The position numbers were made by a program, and so were the translations under genes. A DNA stretch of 64,000 nt from Streptosporangium subroseum. GTDB taxonomy: Bacteria; Actinomycetota; Actinomycetes; Streptosporangiales; Streptosporangiaceae. The stretch lies in assembly GCF_900188345.1 (NCBI RefSeq), contig NZ_FZOD01000002.1, forward strand, positions 1 to 64,000, read 5' to 3'. Below are positions 44,563 through 53,646 of this stretch, in pieces (positions within the stretch are counted from its first letter, which is position 1; the number at the start of each line of letters is the position of its first letter). The notes beneath the pieces are model-generated. The model made no database searches and was not told the DNA's origin. It saw nothing but the letters and a program-made list of their open reading frames with translations.

Positions 44563-44937
44563 TCATCTCCGCATGAAGGGGACCGTATAGGAGGGCTGTC
44601 GGCCATTCATCGCGTCAATCAGGTCGTTCTCGGTCAGGTTGAGTGTGAAGGCGCTACCTGCTTGTTGTGGGTCCCAACCGTGATCAATGGCCCTGCGTAT
44701 GGTCGCCGTCACGAGCGCGGGTTGTATGGCCATCGCTCGTTCCCCGTACCAGGCATCCGGCCGAGAGCAAGGAAGCGACACCAGGAGAACGCGCCCCGGC
44801 CCATCAGCCGATTCCACTGCAAAGGTCAGCGGTCCCCAACTGTTTGCCTCGCAGTACGTGGGCTTATGGCGGACCCGCCAGCGGTAGGCGATGCCGTCGA
44901 CCGTGATGAGCCGTGAGCCCTTCTTGGGGATCGACAT
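44563..44937 (-). CDS. Conserved actinobacterial protein of unknown function
   Basis: A 124-residue protein that starts at the ATG at 44935-44937, with GCAGGAGG 8 nt upstream. Its sequence (MSIPKKGSRLITVDGIAYRW, RVRHKPTYC, WGPLTFAVE, AIDHGWDPQQAGSAFTLNL) resembles a small conserved family common in streptomycetes and relatives, with no known role. It is a single soluble domain. Confidence 0.75.
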   Translation of the reverse strand: MSIPKKGSRLITVDGIAYRWRVRHKPTYCEANSWGPLTFAVESADGPGRVLLVSLPCSRPDAWYGERAMAIQPALVTATIRRAIDHGWDPQQAGSAFTLNLTENDLIDAMNGRQPSYTVPFMRR

Positions 44938-45002
44938 GAAAACAGCCTCCTGCTCTGGTCCGTGGGAGAGCCGAAACCAATGACAAGTGACACGAGACGC
45001 CC

Positions 45003-45155
45003 GCAAGCTTAACCCCTGCTCAGTCGCATGATCGAGTGATTTCCGCAGGTGGCTGGATCCGGTGCCGGAGATCACTCAGATTTACGAGGGCAGGGCGCAA
45101 CAAGGGCACACGATGGCGCGGGACGCTCGGAAACGCCGAGAACCGGTGAGAGCCC
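45003..45155 (+). repeat. Dispersed repeat II, copy 1
   Basis: Shares an ordered series of blocks with 57706-57860: GCAAGCTTAACC, TTCCGCAGGTG, TTTACGAGGGCAGGGC, AAGGGCACAC, CGAGAACCGGTG. Non-coding. A weaker third copy is at 49412-49473. Confidence 0.6.
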
Positions 45156-45219
45156 GAGATGCAGGTGAAGTGCCCGCCTGGGATATCCGCCCAGGTCTGG
45201 GACCGGGCCTTCTCGACGC

Positions 45220-45714
45220 TCAGGGGGTATGCGTCGACTCCTCCTCACGGGAGGGGCGCGAAGCCTCCGCCGGTGACCAGAACTGCACTTTGAACAGGAC
45301 CAAGCTGATGATGTCCGTCGTGAAATCCTCATCGCTGAGAAACTTGCGGTGGATTCGGAACCGCCACTCTTGATCTCGGCGGCCGAGGTCGAACTCCTCG
45401 TTGTACGTAACGCCCCCGGACCAGGAGCTGATCGCGTAGACCTTCCCGGAGGTCAGGTGGATGCTTCCCGACTGGCTCTCATCCCAGTCCGTGGCGGCCG
45501 GCTCGCCGTCCCAGAGCTCGTACTTGATGAGCGCGTGATCGCAGTGGGTGGGGTCGAGCGCGATGGCGTTGAGGCTGCTGTCGGCCCAGATCTCGCCGGT
45601 GGCGAAGAAACCGGAGATACGATCCTTCGCGTCGACGTCTTCGACGTCCACGATCCCCTCCAGGTACCGCTGTATCTTGCGCGGGTCGAGAAGCGTTTTG
45701 ATGATCTCTGCCAT
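45220..45714 (-). CDS. Unknown 164-residue soluble protein
   Basis: The start is the ATG at 45712-45714, with GGGAG 4 nt upstream. The protein begins MAEIIKTLLDPRKIQRYLEG and continues as an acidic beta-rich domain (HCDHALIKYELWDGEPAATD, SGSIHLTSGKVYAISSW). I do not recognise the family; size and acidity recall immunity-type proteins, but that is only an impression. Confidence 0.65.
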   Translation of the reverse strand: MAEIIKTLLDPRKIQRYLEGIVDVEDVDAKDRISGFFATGEIWADSSLNAIALDPTHCDHALIKYELWDGEPAATDWDESQSGSIHLTSGKVYAISSWSGGVTYNEEFDLGRRDQEWRFRIHRKFLSDEDFTTDIISLVLFKVQFWSPAEASRPSREEESTHTP

Positions 45715-45916
45715 GGCGCTCCCTGCGAGTGTGCTGGATACATGCGCGCTGATCATGGCGCACGGAGCCGACAATTTGGACAAGAAGGCTGCGCCACCGG
45801 CGTTCCGTCACGGCGGGGCGCCAGCGGGACCAGTACGCCGCCCGTCCGCCTGCTCGGCTGAATAAAAGGCGAAGAGATGGAGTGTGGTGACGAATGCTCC
45901 GTGAAATGATCACGAC

Positions 45917-46324
45917 ATGATCGATGCTCGGACCGGTTGGTACTTCATGCACGCTTCGGTCAAGGGCGTGGTGCTGGTGGACGGTCGAGTGTTGCTCTGC
46001 CGGAATCCGCGGGGAAAGTGGGAGCTTCCGGGAGGATGGCCATCGAAGGATGATGCCACTCTGGCGGATGTCGTTCAGCGGGAGGTTCGGGAAGAGAGCG
46101 GTCTTGACGTGGTGGCGGGTCCGGTCGTTGGTGCGGAGATCTTCGATATCGAGGGCGCGGGGAAAGTGCTCATCGTGGCCTTGCGTGCCACGGTGAGCGG
46201 TCCGGTTTCCCTGCGCCTCAGTGGAGAGCACAGCGACCTTCGATTCTTTCCATTTGACCAGCTTCCCGAAGACCTTGAGTCCGGATATGCCCCGCTGATC
46301 AATGCGGCGAGCCATACCGCATAG
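45917..46324 (+). CDS. Nudix hydrolase, small
   Basis: A 135-residue Nudix protein with KWELPGGWPSKDD followed by QREVREESGLDV, the Nudix box at about residues 38-60. Single-domain members of this size clear oxidised or non-canonical nucleotides. The start ATG has no strong ribosome binding site. It is divergent from the 164-residue gene. Confidence 0.85.
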   Translation: MIDARTGWYFMHASVKGVVLVDGRVLLCRNPRGKWELPGGWPSKDDATLADVVQREVREESGLDVVAGPVVGAEIFDIEGAGKVLIVALRATVSGPVSLRLSGEHSDLRFFPFDQLPEDLESGYAPLINAASHTA

Positions 46325-46525
46325 CCCGAGTCTGGGTGACCAACTGGGTGACAATGACCCTGGACGGAGCCGGACACCTGTGGACCACCGTGGACCGCAC
46401 GCCGAGCTCAGAGCCGGTATCGGCCCTGATCAGGTACGTGCCCCGGTTGCCTGGGGGTCAGGAGGGCTTGGTGGCTGAGGGCAGGACGCCTACACCTTCG
46501 CGATCTCGACGCTTACGATGACGCC

Positions 46526-46702
46526 ATGGGCCTGGGTAAGGGGAAAACAGAGCACTCCGGAGCGCGTGACATGAGCCGCAAGCATGGGCACTGGGGGTTC
46601 ACGGAGGAGGCGAAGGCGTGGGCCAGTAGAGCTCGCCGGCGCGATGAGAAGGACGAACTGGAGACCGCGCTCGACGAGCTGACGGACGATGAGTCCGAAT
46701 AA
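46526..46702 (+). CDS. 58-residue highly charged small protein
   Basis: The frame MGLGKGKTEHSGARDMSRKH, GHWGFTEEAKAWASRARRR, DEKDELETALDELTDDESE ends at a TAA at 46700-46702. A basic N-terminal half followed by an acidic helix is unlikely to occur by chance. Its GC-rich codon pattern is normal for the host. The function is unknown. It lies upstream of the DUF4041 gene on the same strand, 180 bp away. Confidence 0.55.
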   Translation: MGLGKGKTEHSGARDMSRKHGHWGFTEEAKAWASRARRRDEKDELETALDELTDDESE

Positions 46703-46881
46703 GAGGCGAGGGCGCTAGCGGGTCCAGTGTTTGATTGTCGGCCGAACTGTCCTTACCTACCTGTTCGTGGCGGTCAACTTCTTGAAATCGTTGTGGAACG
46801 GTGTAAACCGACGAGCTGAGGCGGCTGTCTTCCTGGGTGGCACGTGTGGCAACGAGTCACACGGCCGAGGAAGGCGTGACA

Positions 46882-48312
46882 ATGGCTTACCGGTTTAACT
46901 CACCCCCTGGATGGCCGGTCCCGCCGGAAAGCTGGCGCCCTCCGAAGGGATGGCAGCCGGATCCATCCTGGCCTCCGGCACCACTCGGTTGGGAGTTCTG
47001 GGTAGCCGCGCATGAGCCGCCGGCGCCTCCCGCGCCCCAGGTCCTGCCGCAATCCACTCCTGCGCCCGTGCTACCGGAACGGAGCGGCGGAGGGCTGTTC
47101 GGCGGGAAAAAGAAACTGGAGGCGGAAAACGCCGAACTGCGCGCATGGGTCGAGCGGCTGGGCGGCATGGATGCCATGCGGGTCTCCGCGATGACCGGGG
47201 CGTTGCATGCCGAACATCGGGGTCTGCAGACGGCTATCGCCGATGCCACGCGGCGCCTGCACGAGATCGAGCAGCAGATTGTGCAGACCGAGGAAATCGC
47301 GCTGCTGCAGGAGGTTGGCGTCTACGAATACCGGCACCCACTGAGCGACGCGGTGGCCTACAAGGACCGGCTGGCACAGGTCAAGACCCGCATCAAGGCG
47401 ATGTCCAAGGACAACGAGGCGGTGCTGGGCTCCACCGGCTGGCAGGTCAACGGGTCGGCGGCCGAGGGACGCCGGATGGTGCGTGATTTCTCCAAGCTGA
47501 TGCTGCGCGCCTACAACGCCGAGGCCGACAACTGCGTACGCACGATGCGCCCCTACAAGCTGCAGTCGGCCGTCGACCGCCTGGAGAAGGCCGTGGAGAT
47601 GATCGTCAAGCTCGGCAAGACGATGAGCATCCACGTCAGCGGTGACTACCACCGGCTGCGCATCTACGAGCTGGAGCTGACCGCCGACTACCTGGCCAAG
47701 CAGGAGGAGGAAAAGGAACTCATCCGTGCCCAGCGCGAGCAACAGCGCGAAGAGGAGGCCGCGCGCCGGGAGTTCGAACGGGAGAAGACCAGGCTCCGAA
47801 AGGAGGAGGCCCACTATCGCTCCGCGCTGTCCAAGCTACTGGCCAAGGGTGATGAGGCAGGAGCGGAAGAGCTCAAGGCGAAACTGGAGGAGATCGGCGC
47901 GGCGGTCAGCGACGTCGAGGCACGCGAGGCCAACATTCGAGCCGGCTACGTTTATGTGATCTCCAACGTCGGCGCGTTCGGTGAGAACGTCGTCAAAATC
48001 GGCATGACCCGACGCCTGGAACCCGAGGACCGCGTCCGGGAGCTGGGCGATGCCTCGGTGCCGTTCAGGTTCGACACCCACGCGCTGATCTTCAGTGACG
48101 ATGCGGTCGGCCTGGAGGGGCGGCTGCATGCCCTGTTGAACGACCAGCGCGTCAACAAGGTCAACCACCGCCGAGAGTTCTTCCACACCACGCCCGCAGA
48201 GGTCAGGGATCTCCTGGAAAAGGTCGCCGGTCAGCATCTTCTTGAGTACCGGGATACTCCTGAGGCCCTGGAGTGGCGTCAGTCGGTTCATGCGAAGCCG
48301 GCAGCAGTCTGA
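46882..48312 (+). CDS. DUF4041 coiled-coil protein with C-terminal MUG113/GIY-YIG-like domain
   Basis: A 476-residue protein. A proline-rich N terminus (FNSPPGWPVPPESWRPPKGW) precedes a long helical DUF4041-type region (about 80-370) with a strongly charged coiled coil (RAQREQQREEEAARREFERE). The C-terminal domain (about 375-460) is of the MUG113/T5orf172 branch of the GIY-YIG superfamily: GYVYVISNVGAFGENVVKIG, then DRVRELGDASVPFRF and NHRREFFHTTP. Such proteins occur in phages and bacterial accessory loci and are presumed nucleases. The start is the ATG at 46882, after GAAGG. Confidence 0.85.
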   Translation: MAYRFNSPPGWPVPPESWRPPKGWQPDPSWPPAPLGWEFWVAAHEPPAPPAPQVLPQSTPAPVLPERSGGGLFGGKKKLEAENAELRAWVERLGGMDAMRVSAMTGALHAEHRGLQTAIADATRRLHEIEQQIVQTEEIALLQEVGVYEYRHPLSDAVAYKDRLAQVKTRIKAMSKDNEAVLGSTGWQVNGSAAEGRRMVRDFSKLMLRAYNAEADNCVRTMRPYKLQSAVDRLEKAVEMIVKLGKTMSIHVSGDYHRLRIYELELTADYLAKQEEEKELIRAQREQQREEEAARREFEREKTRLRKEEAHYRSALSKLLAKGDEAGAEELKAKLEEIGAAVSDVEAREANIRAGYVYVISNVGAFGENVVKIGMTRRLEPEDRVRELGDASVPFRFDTHALIFSDDAVGLEGRLHALLNDQRVNKVNHRREFFHTTPAEVRDLLEKVAGQHLLEYRDTPEALEWRQSVHAKPAAV

Positions 48313-48339
48313 GACCGCATCGTGCAACTGATCGCCAGG

Positions 48340-48500
48340 ACGCCCAGGGCACATTTAGGGCACATGGCGTTGGAAGGCAACCGAAAGTACTGTCAAATGA
48401 TGGCAGCGTTTTCGCAGCTCAGGCGAGGTTCCCCTGATTCCGATGCAGGTCAAAGACGTGTGGAATTAGAACCCGGCCTACAGGCCGACTCGTCCGCCCT
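48340..48500 (+). repeat. Dispersed repeat III, copy 1
   Basis: Matches 60950-61090 in order: GGGCACATGGCG, ACTGTCAA-TGATGGCAGCGTT, GCAGCTCAG, CCCCTGATTCCG, GCAGGTCA, GAATTAGAACCCGGCCTACA and GGCC-ACTC. About 140 bp, non-coding. The rest of 48313-48703 carries no gene. Confidence 0.75.
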
Positions 48501-48703
48501 GTCCTCCTCTGACCTGCGGTGAAGCCTTGATCAAGCAAGATCAAAGCGGCCGGAGGGCACAATGGGGGCACATTCACGTGAGCCCACTCGCCGCGGCGAA
48601 GGCGTGGTCCAGGGCCGTACGCGCCCGCTCGGACACCTCGGGGACCAGCAGTCCGTGGAGATCCACGATTGTGGTGACGGCCGCAGGCGATTATTTTTCC
48701 GCG

Positions 48704-49328
48704 CCGGGTCCACGAGCATCGGACGGTCGAGCACGTTCGCCGGGAATAGCACCCCGGTGACCTTTGCCGCCAAGGCGAAGCCCTATCGCACGGCGGTGGG
48801 ATGGTCGTCCTCCCACGCGGCTTCGTCCTGCGGTTTGTCCGGCTCCATGTCGGCTCCTACATGAAGCTGTTGAGTCGGTCAGGGCCAGAGCCGGAACGCT
48901 CGCACGGATGCCCCATCCGATAGTGGGTGACGGTGTGTCATCGATCGAATACCTTAAGTGGCGCTAGATGTGGTCGTGTTGGGTGACCGCCGACCTCTCA
49001 TGGCCTCGCGCCAGCTCCGTGGCCATCTTGCGGAGCGTCATCGCCAGCCGCGAGGCTCGATGGTCACGTACCACTCGCCAACCTGGAAAACGCTCACGTG
49101 GCTGCCGTCGGCCTCGTCATCCCTCTTGTGGACAAACGCGCAGATCTTCCCGTCGAGTTCGCCGATGTCCGACTCCTGGCTGCGGCTGAAGCGGCGCATC
49201 AGCTCCGCCGGGTCGAGCCCGCGGAAGAAGGGCATACTGAAGATTGCGCCCAGTAGTTCGTCTCCCCGGCTCTCGCACACGTCGAGCCACTGGAACGGGG
49301 CCAAGGGCTCGGTCGTCGTCATGCGGGA
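48704..49328 (-). pseudogene. DUF6461-family pseudogene
   Basis: The N-terminal half from the ATG at 49328 reads MSRMTTTEPLAPFQWLDV, FFRGLDPAELMRRFSRSQ, VFQVGEWYVTIEPRGW and is close to the protein at 6228-6893. After about 49040 the frame is lost; remnants reappear in other frames (for example AAKVTGVLFPANVLDRPML at 48773-48715). Several indels separate the pieces, so it is not functional. Confidence 0.78.
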
Positions 49329-49411
49329 CATGGTGGCAGGCCGTACCGACACCCGGTCGGGATCGGCCACCACCCCAACGGGAGCGATCCGGGATCACCC
49401 GGATCGACGCG

Positions 49412-49473
49412 AGCAGGGCACGACGAGGGCGCACGAGTGTATGAGACGACCGGAAACACCGGGAACCGGCGGG
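49412..49473 (+). repeat. Dispersed repeat II, partial copy 3
   Basis: GCAGGGCACGACGAGGGCGC and GGAAACACCGGGAACCGGCG resemble the right half of the copies at 45081 and 57786. Diverged, non-coding. Confidence 0.4.
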
Positions 49474-49508
49474 AGGCCGAGTTCTGCGGGCACTGCGACT
49501 GCACCCGG

Positions 49509-50570
49509 TCAGGTCGGCGCGCTCATCTTTTCCAGTACGCCCATGAGCGAGCCCACGCGGCGGCCTCCGTGATCGCCGAGCCGTAGTGTGCCGATCCGCC
49601 AGATGGCGTCCTGTGCCGCAGTCTTCGCATCGTCCCCGAGTGCCGCTTCCAGGACCTTAAGTGCCCTGAAGGGTGCGTGCCAGCGTTCGATGGTCGAGGG
49701 TGGCGCGTCGGCGCCCGGGTACTGAGTCAACAGGTCCTCGCTGAGGTGGCGCACCTCGTCGCGCAGTTCGGCGAGCACGGCCGGGCCGGGTGTCTGCGCC
49801 AGCGAGGTCATAACGCGTCTGGCCAAGGGGACGTCCAGGCCGGTCAGTTCACAGGCGGTCTCCGCTATCAGGGCGGCGACCTCGCGGATTCTGCCGGGGG
49901 CGGGATCGGCGATGAGATCGGCCACGCGCGGGTCCCCGGCGAGGTAGGCCAGGTGATCGATCCTGTCCTGGTCGGCCGCTAGCGTGTCCACGGTGTCCTG
50001 CGACGCGTCCAGGATAGCGCTCAGGTGCTCGCCCGCCAGCCACCTGGCATCCAGCCGCCTGTGGGTGACGGCCTCTCCCAGTGCCAGCCCGGCCACGCGG
50101 GGATCGTCCTGTTCGGCGAGCTCGGCCCAGGCCGACAGGGCGGGAGGGAGCTCTTCGAGTTCTTCGAGCTCTTCGGGATCGAATAGGTCGAGCACGGTCA
50201 GCAGCCGGCCGTGCTCGGCGTAGACCAGCTGCCCGTCTCCGTTGGCGTTCCAAAACACGCTGAGTGCCCGCCCTCTGCGGGACAAACCGGTCAGGACATC
50301 CGGCCGCGACCCCTGGAAACCGTTCGGCTCCACCAGTACGGTCCACTCTCCGAGGGGGCCGGCCAGTGCCGCGCCGGCATGGACGGGAATCGCGTCGTAC
50401 GCGGCCTGGACCGTCTCCGCGTACGTCCGGCTGCCGACCCCGTCCTCCCGTCGGCCCGCTGCGGCGAGCACATCGGTGGCGGGCAGATCCTCGACCCAGG
50501 TGATGCACAGCGGCACGGTCAGCGTCTCCTCCACCAACCGGCCGTAGTACGCGAGCACCTCCGCGTCCAA
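49509..50570 (-). CDS. DUF6461-like protein with helical C-terminal domain, downstream of the nuclease gene
   Basis: A 353-residue protein. Residues 20-135 follow the DUF6461 pattern (LCITWVEDLPATDVLAAAGR, EWTVLVEPNGFQGSRPDVLT, VYAEHGRLLTVLDLFDPEEL). Residues 140-350 are helical (TAWNRLD-type repeats are absent; LARRVMTSLAQTPGPAVLAE and ALKVLEAALGDDAKTAAQDA are typical segments). It lies 85 bp after the NucA/NucB-domain gene on the same strand, the position where an immunity gene is usually found. That role is inference. Confidence 0.65.
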   Translation of the reverse strand: MDAEVLAYYGRLVEETLTVPLCITWVEDLPATDVLAAAGRREDGVGSRTYAETVQAAYDAIPVHAGAALAGPLGEWTVLVEPNGFQGSRPDVLTGLSRRGRALSVFWNANGDGQLVYAEHGRLLTVLDLFDPEELEELEELPPALSAWAELAEQDDPRVAGLALGEAVTHRRLDARWLAGEHLSAILDASQDTVDTLAADQDRIDHLAYLAGDPRVADLIADPAPGRIREVAALIAETACELTGLDVPLARRVMTSLAQTPGPAVLAELRDEVRHLSEDLLTQYPGADAPPSTIERWHAPFRALKVLEAALGDDAKTAAQDAIWRIGTLRLGDHGGRRVGSLMGVLEKMSAPT

Positions 50571-50655
50571 GTGCTTCTCCTTTGACCTACCTCGAACGGC
50601 CCGGCCTGCCGAAGTACCGGAGACCGGGCCGAACCGCCCACGATGCGCCTGACGG

Positions 50656-53646
50656 TTACGGGGCTTCGGAATCAGGAACGATCTGCTCGTCCGCGAGTGT
50701 ATCGGTGCCTGGTGGCGGCGGGTAGTACCCGTTTATTCCCGGTTGCTGACTGTCTGAAATCCGTAGCACGAACTTCTGTTTTTCCAGTACACGGTTGCGC
50801 TCGAACCACCAGCCTAGCCAGGAGCCGGAAGTGGAATTATCGGTGGCTAGGATTGCGCGTGCCGAGTAGTTCGTGCCCGCCTTCGATGCCCCTTGGTGCG
50901 AAGCGGCGAAAGGAAACTCATCGCACGATCTTACTATAGTGACCCCGTTGATCACCAACTTCTTCGTGTATCGCTTGCCAGGCGGACGAGGCCTCGGGTC
51001 GCTGAAGCTGATGTCGCATTGCTTAATGGCGATCTTTCTGTTCTCCCCGCCTAATCCCTTCCTGGAGGTATCGGTGTTCCGCTGCAGCGCTTTGTTCCAA
51101 GTGGCGCCCGGAACCTGTTTGCCGGGGTCACCTGGAACAGTGCTGGAGGCATTGTTCCAAGCATCCCAGATGTGCTGTGCCGACTCCTTGACCGGATTGG
51201 TGATCAGCTGGTTGTTCGGACCCTTGACTTGGTTCGCCTTGCTCAGCTCGAACACCGGGCGGCCATCCTTGAAGACCACGCAACCACCCTGGGACGTCTT
51301 GATGGCGGGAGAGCTGTCACACCGGAAGACCGGGTTCTCCGTCATCAGGTAGCCGTAAGGGTCGTCTATCTGCTCCGTCATGTGAACCTGTGGCTGCAGC
51401 TTGCAGCGGTGCCTGTGGTCAGGGCCCGCGAAGTCCGCGGCGTTGGAGGTGAAGGTGTAGTTGCCGCCGTTCTGGGCCCATCCCTCGGGGCTGTTGTAGA
51501 TGAATTTGTTGAGACCTACCGGAGCCACTGAGCATTTGTTCGACGGATTGAACGCGAGTCCCAGGTTGAACGGGAACACCTGCGCTGCCGCTTTGGCGCC
51601 GGCCACGGCGGCCGGGATACTCGACTTCCCATCACGGTCGACCTGATCCAGATAGACGAACAACTTGAATTGCCGACTCTTGTACTGGTTGGCCTGCCGA
51701 GCCTGATCGTTTTTGGATTCTCCGGTGAAAGAATGGGCGATGAGCGTGATCCGGGCGTCGTACCTGAGCGAACCCATAGTTCTGCCGTTCACTGTGTGCG
51801 TGACGCTGGAGCCGATCTCACCCCACATACACCAGTTATAGGAGTTCTTCACCGCGTAAGCTTTCGGCCCGGTCAGCGCGCGGCATTCTGCGGGGTTCTG
51901 GATACGGTCGTAGCTGAACGCCGGCTCCGCCGCCTGGGCGCTCACCCGGGGAGCGGACGGAGAGGCGGGTGGGTCCACGGTGAACGTCTGCCAACCAGAC
52001 CATCGCCCGGTCACACCACCGGTGGTGGCACGAGCCCGCCAGCGCACCTTCCAACCATCGGAGAGCTTGCCGGTCGGCACCCGGACCAATCCCACGGACC
52101 CGGCTCCGGACTTGGCGCTGCCGACCCAGATCAGCCCCTTGCCCTGGGACGGCGCCGCCGGATCGTGCTCGACCTCGACCTCCGCGACGGCCCTGCGCTT
52201 TCCCCCGGTGGTCTTGACCAGGAGTTCCGGCGTGCTCGTCCCCACGACGGCACCGTCGGCGGTCTTGCGTGTGTGTGTCCACGCCCCTTCCACCGACGGG
52301 GCGGCTTCACCGGCCTGGGCCGAGGTTTTCGCCCGTTGCTTCTGCGCCATCGACACGAACGACCCGATGCCGAACCACCACTCGTAGGGTTCGGCCATGG
52401 TGTTGCCCGCGCTGTCTCTGGCGCCGCTGACCGTGACCCAGTACCAGGAGTCAAGCCCCGTATCTGGGGTGAATGTCAGCACCCTTCTGTCGGCACTCAT
52501 TGTCGTCTGGCCCGTCAGCGGCCCGTCGAAGATGTCCTCAAGCAGCAGGGACGCGTGGGTCACCGGCTCGCTGAAGGTCACCCTGACCTGGGCGTCGGGG
52601 CTCACTTCCTCGTCGCTGTCGGCCGGCTCCACGTCAATGACGGTCGGCGCGGTCGTGTCCGGTCCGGGGGTGGGCGTCGGATTCTGACCGCCACCGTCAT
52701 CGATGTACGTCACCTTCAGCACGGGCGGGTGCGGATCGAACGTATTCGACGTATCCGCCTCGGACGCGTGGTAGCCGCGATCGTACATGGGAGCATCCGC
52801 CGACTCATCGACACCGCGCAGCATGAACCCGTAGCCGTTCTGGCCCGAGGCCCAAGTCTGGACGATGTCCTTGACCTGCCAAGTCCAAGCGACATCCACC
52901 TCCGGGGCGTCGTCGGCGCATCCACCAGGATCCCGGGCGACCACTTGGCCGATATCAGTCGTCGGCGGCTGGTTGTCCCAGGTCAGTGTCTCGGCGTTCC
53001 ACGCGCTGGTGACCTGCTGTGCCACGATGCCCGACGTACTGGTCCCACAACCGTAGGCGTCGTTGTTCCATAATTCCAGCTCGGCGGTGACGATCGCCTT
53101 GCCCGCAAGCGCCGACGCGTCGAAACCTAGGTAAGTACGCTCTGTAGCTTTGGAGAACTCCTCATAATTGTATGAACCGGCCCAGAGCGTCGGCCCATCC
53201 GGCCCCACCGACCCCAGGTCGTCTACCCAGGTGTCGCTCTGCACCGGCAGGGAGATCGTGCGCTGCTCGCCCGGAGGATCGGTCGGGGTGGGCGTCGGCG
53301 TGGAGGTTGACGACACTATGGTGAACAACCAACTGTACGGCGCCACCATCGGGTGCCCATCAACGTCCTGGGCCCCGCTGACCTCCGCCGCGTACTGGGT
53401 GCCCAGCGTGAGGGGCGCGGCTGGTGTAAACGTCACGGATTGGCTGGACGCCCCGACAGCTGACGCGCCCTGAACCGTCTGTCCGGCCGGGTCCTTGAGA
53501 GTGATCTGCACCCCGTTGATCGGTTCGCTGAAATGTGCCTCGATGCGGACATCCGGCTGCGCGTTTGTCGCCCCGAGGTCGGGTACGGTCCTGATCACGG
53601 CGGGTTCGTCGGGATCGGGCTGGGGGTTGTTGGGATTGAGCGAGTT
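50656..53646 (-). CDS. C-terminal portion of the split secreted protein, with DNRLRE, Ig-like and NucA/NucB domains
   Basis: This 996-codon stretch follows an in-frame TAG (53647-53649) without frame change; the first GTG is at 53598. Domains: Ig-like SbsA type (HFSEPINGVQITLKDPAGQT), DNRLRE (ERTYLGFDASALAGKAIVTA, VTSAWNAETLTWDNQPPTT), a second Ig-like unit (VTFSEPVTHASLLLEDIF), a fibronectin-like region, and a C-terminal NucA/NucB deoxyribonuclease-like domain with SCDEFPFAASHQGASKAG and a long preceding cysteine-containing segment. Without the upstream half it has no signal peptide. It is the effector end of a polymorphic-toxin-like exported protein. Confidence 0.75.
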   Translation of the reverse strand, partial: NSLNPNNPQPDPDEPAVIRTVPDLGATNAQPDVRIEAHFSEPINGVQITLKDPAGQTVQGASAVGASSQSVTFTPAAPLTLGTQYAAEVSGAQDVDGHPMVAPYSWLFTIVSSTSTPTPTPTDPPGEQRTISLPVQSDTWVDDLGSVGPDGPTLWAGSYNYEEFSKATERTYLGFDASALAGKAIVTAELELWNNDAYGCGTSTSGIVAQQVTSAWNAETLTWDNQPPTTDIGQVVARDPGGCADDAPEVDVAWTWQVKDIVQTWASGQNGYGFMLRGVDESADAPMYDRGYHASEADTSNTFDPHPPVLKVTYIDDGGGQNPTPTPGPDTTAPTVIDVEPADSDEEVSPDAQVRVTFSEPVTHASLLLEDIFDGPLTGQTTMSADRRVLTFTPDTGLDSWYWVTVSGARDSAGNTMAEPYEWWFGIGSFVSMAQKQRAKTSAQAGEAAPSVEGAWTHTRKTADGAVVGTSTPELLVKTTGGKRRAVAEVEVEHDPAAPSQGKGLIWVGSAKSGAGSVGLVRVPTGKLSDGWKVRWRARATTGGVTGRWSGWQTFTVDPPASPSAPRVSAQAAEPAFSYDRIQNPAECRALTGPKAYAVKNSYNWCMWGEIGSSVTHTVNGRTMGSLRYDARITLIAHSFTGESKNDQARQANQYKSRQFKLFVYLDQVDRDGKSSIPAAVAGAKAAAQVFPFNLGLAFNPSNKCSVAPVGLNKFIYNSPEGWAQNGGNYTFTSNAADFAGPDHRHRCKLQPQVHMTEQIDDPYGYLMTENPVFRCDSSPAIKTSQGGCVVFKDGRPVFELSKANQVKGPNNQLITNPVKESAQHIWDAWNNASSTVPGDPGKQVPGATWNKALQRNTDTSRKGLGGENRKIAIKQCDISFSDPRPRPPGKRYTKKLVINGVTIVRSCDEFPFAASHQGASKAGTNYSARAILATDNSTSGSWLGWWFERNRVLEKQKFVLRISDSQQPGINGYYPPPPGTDTLADEQIVPDSEAP

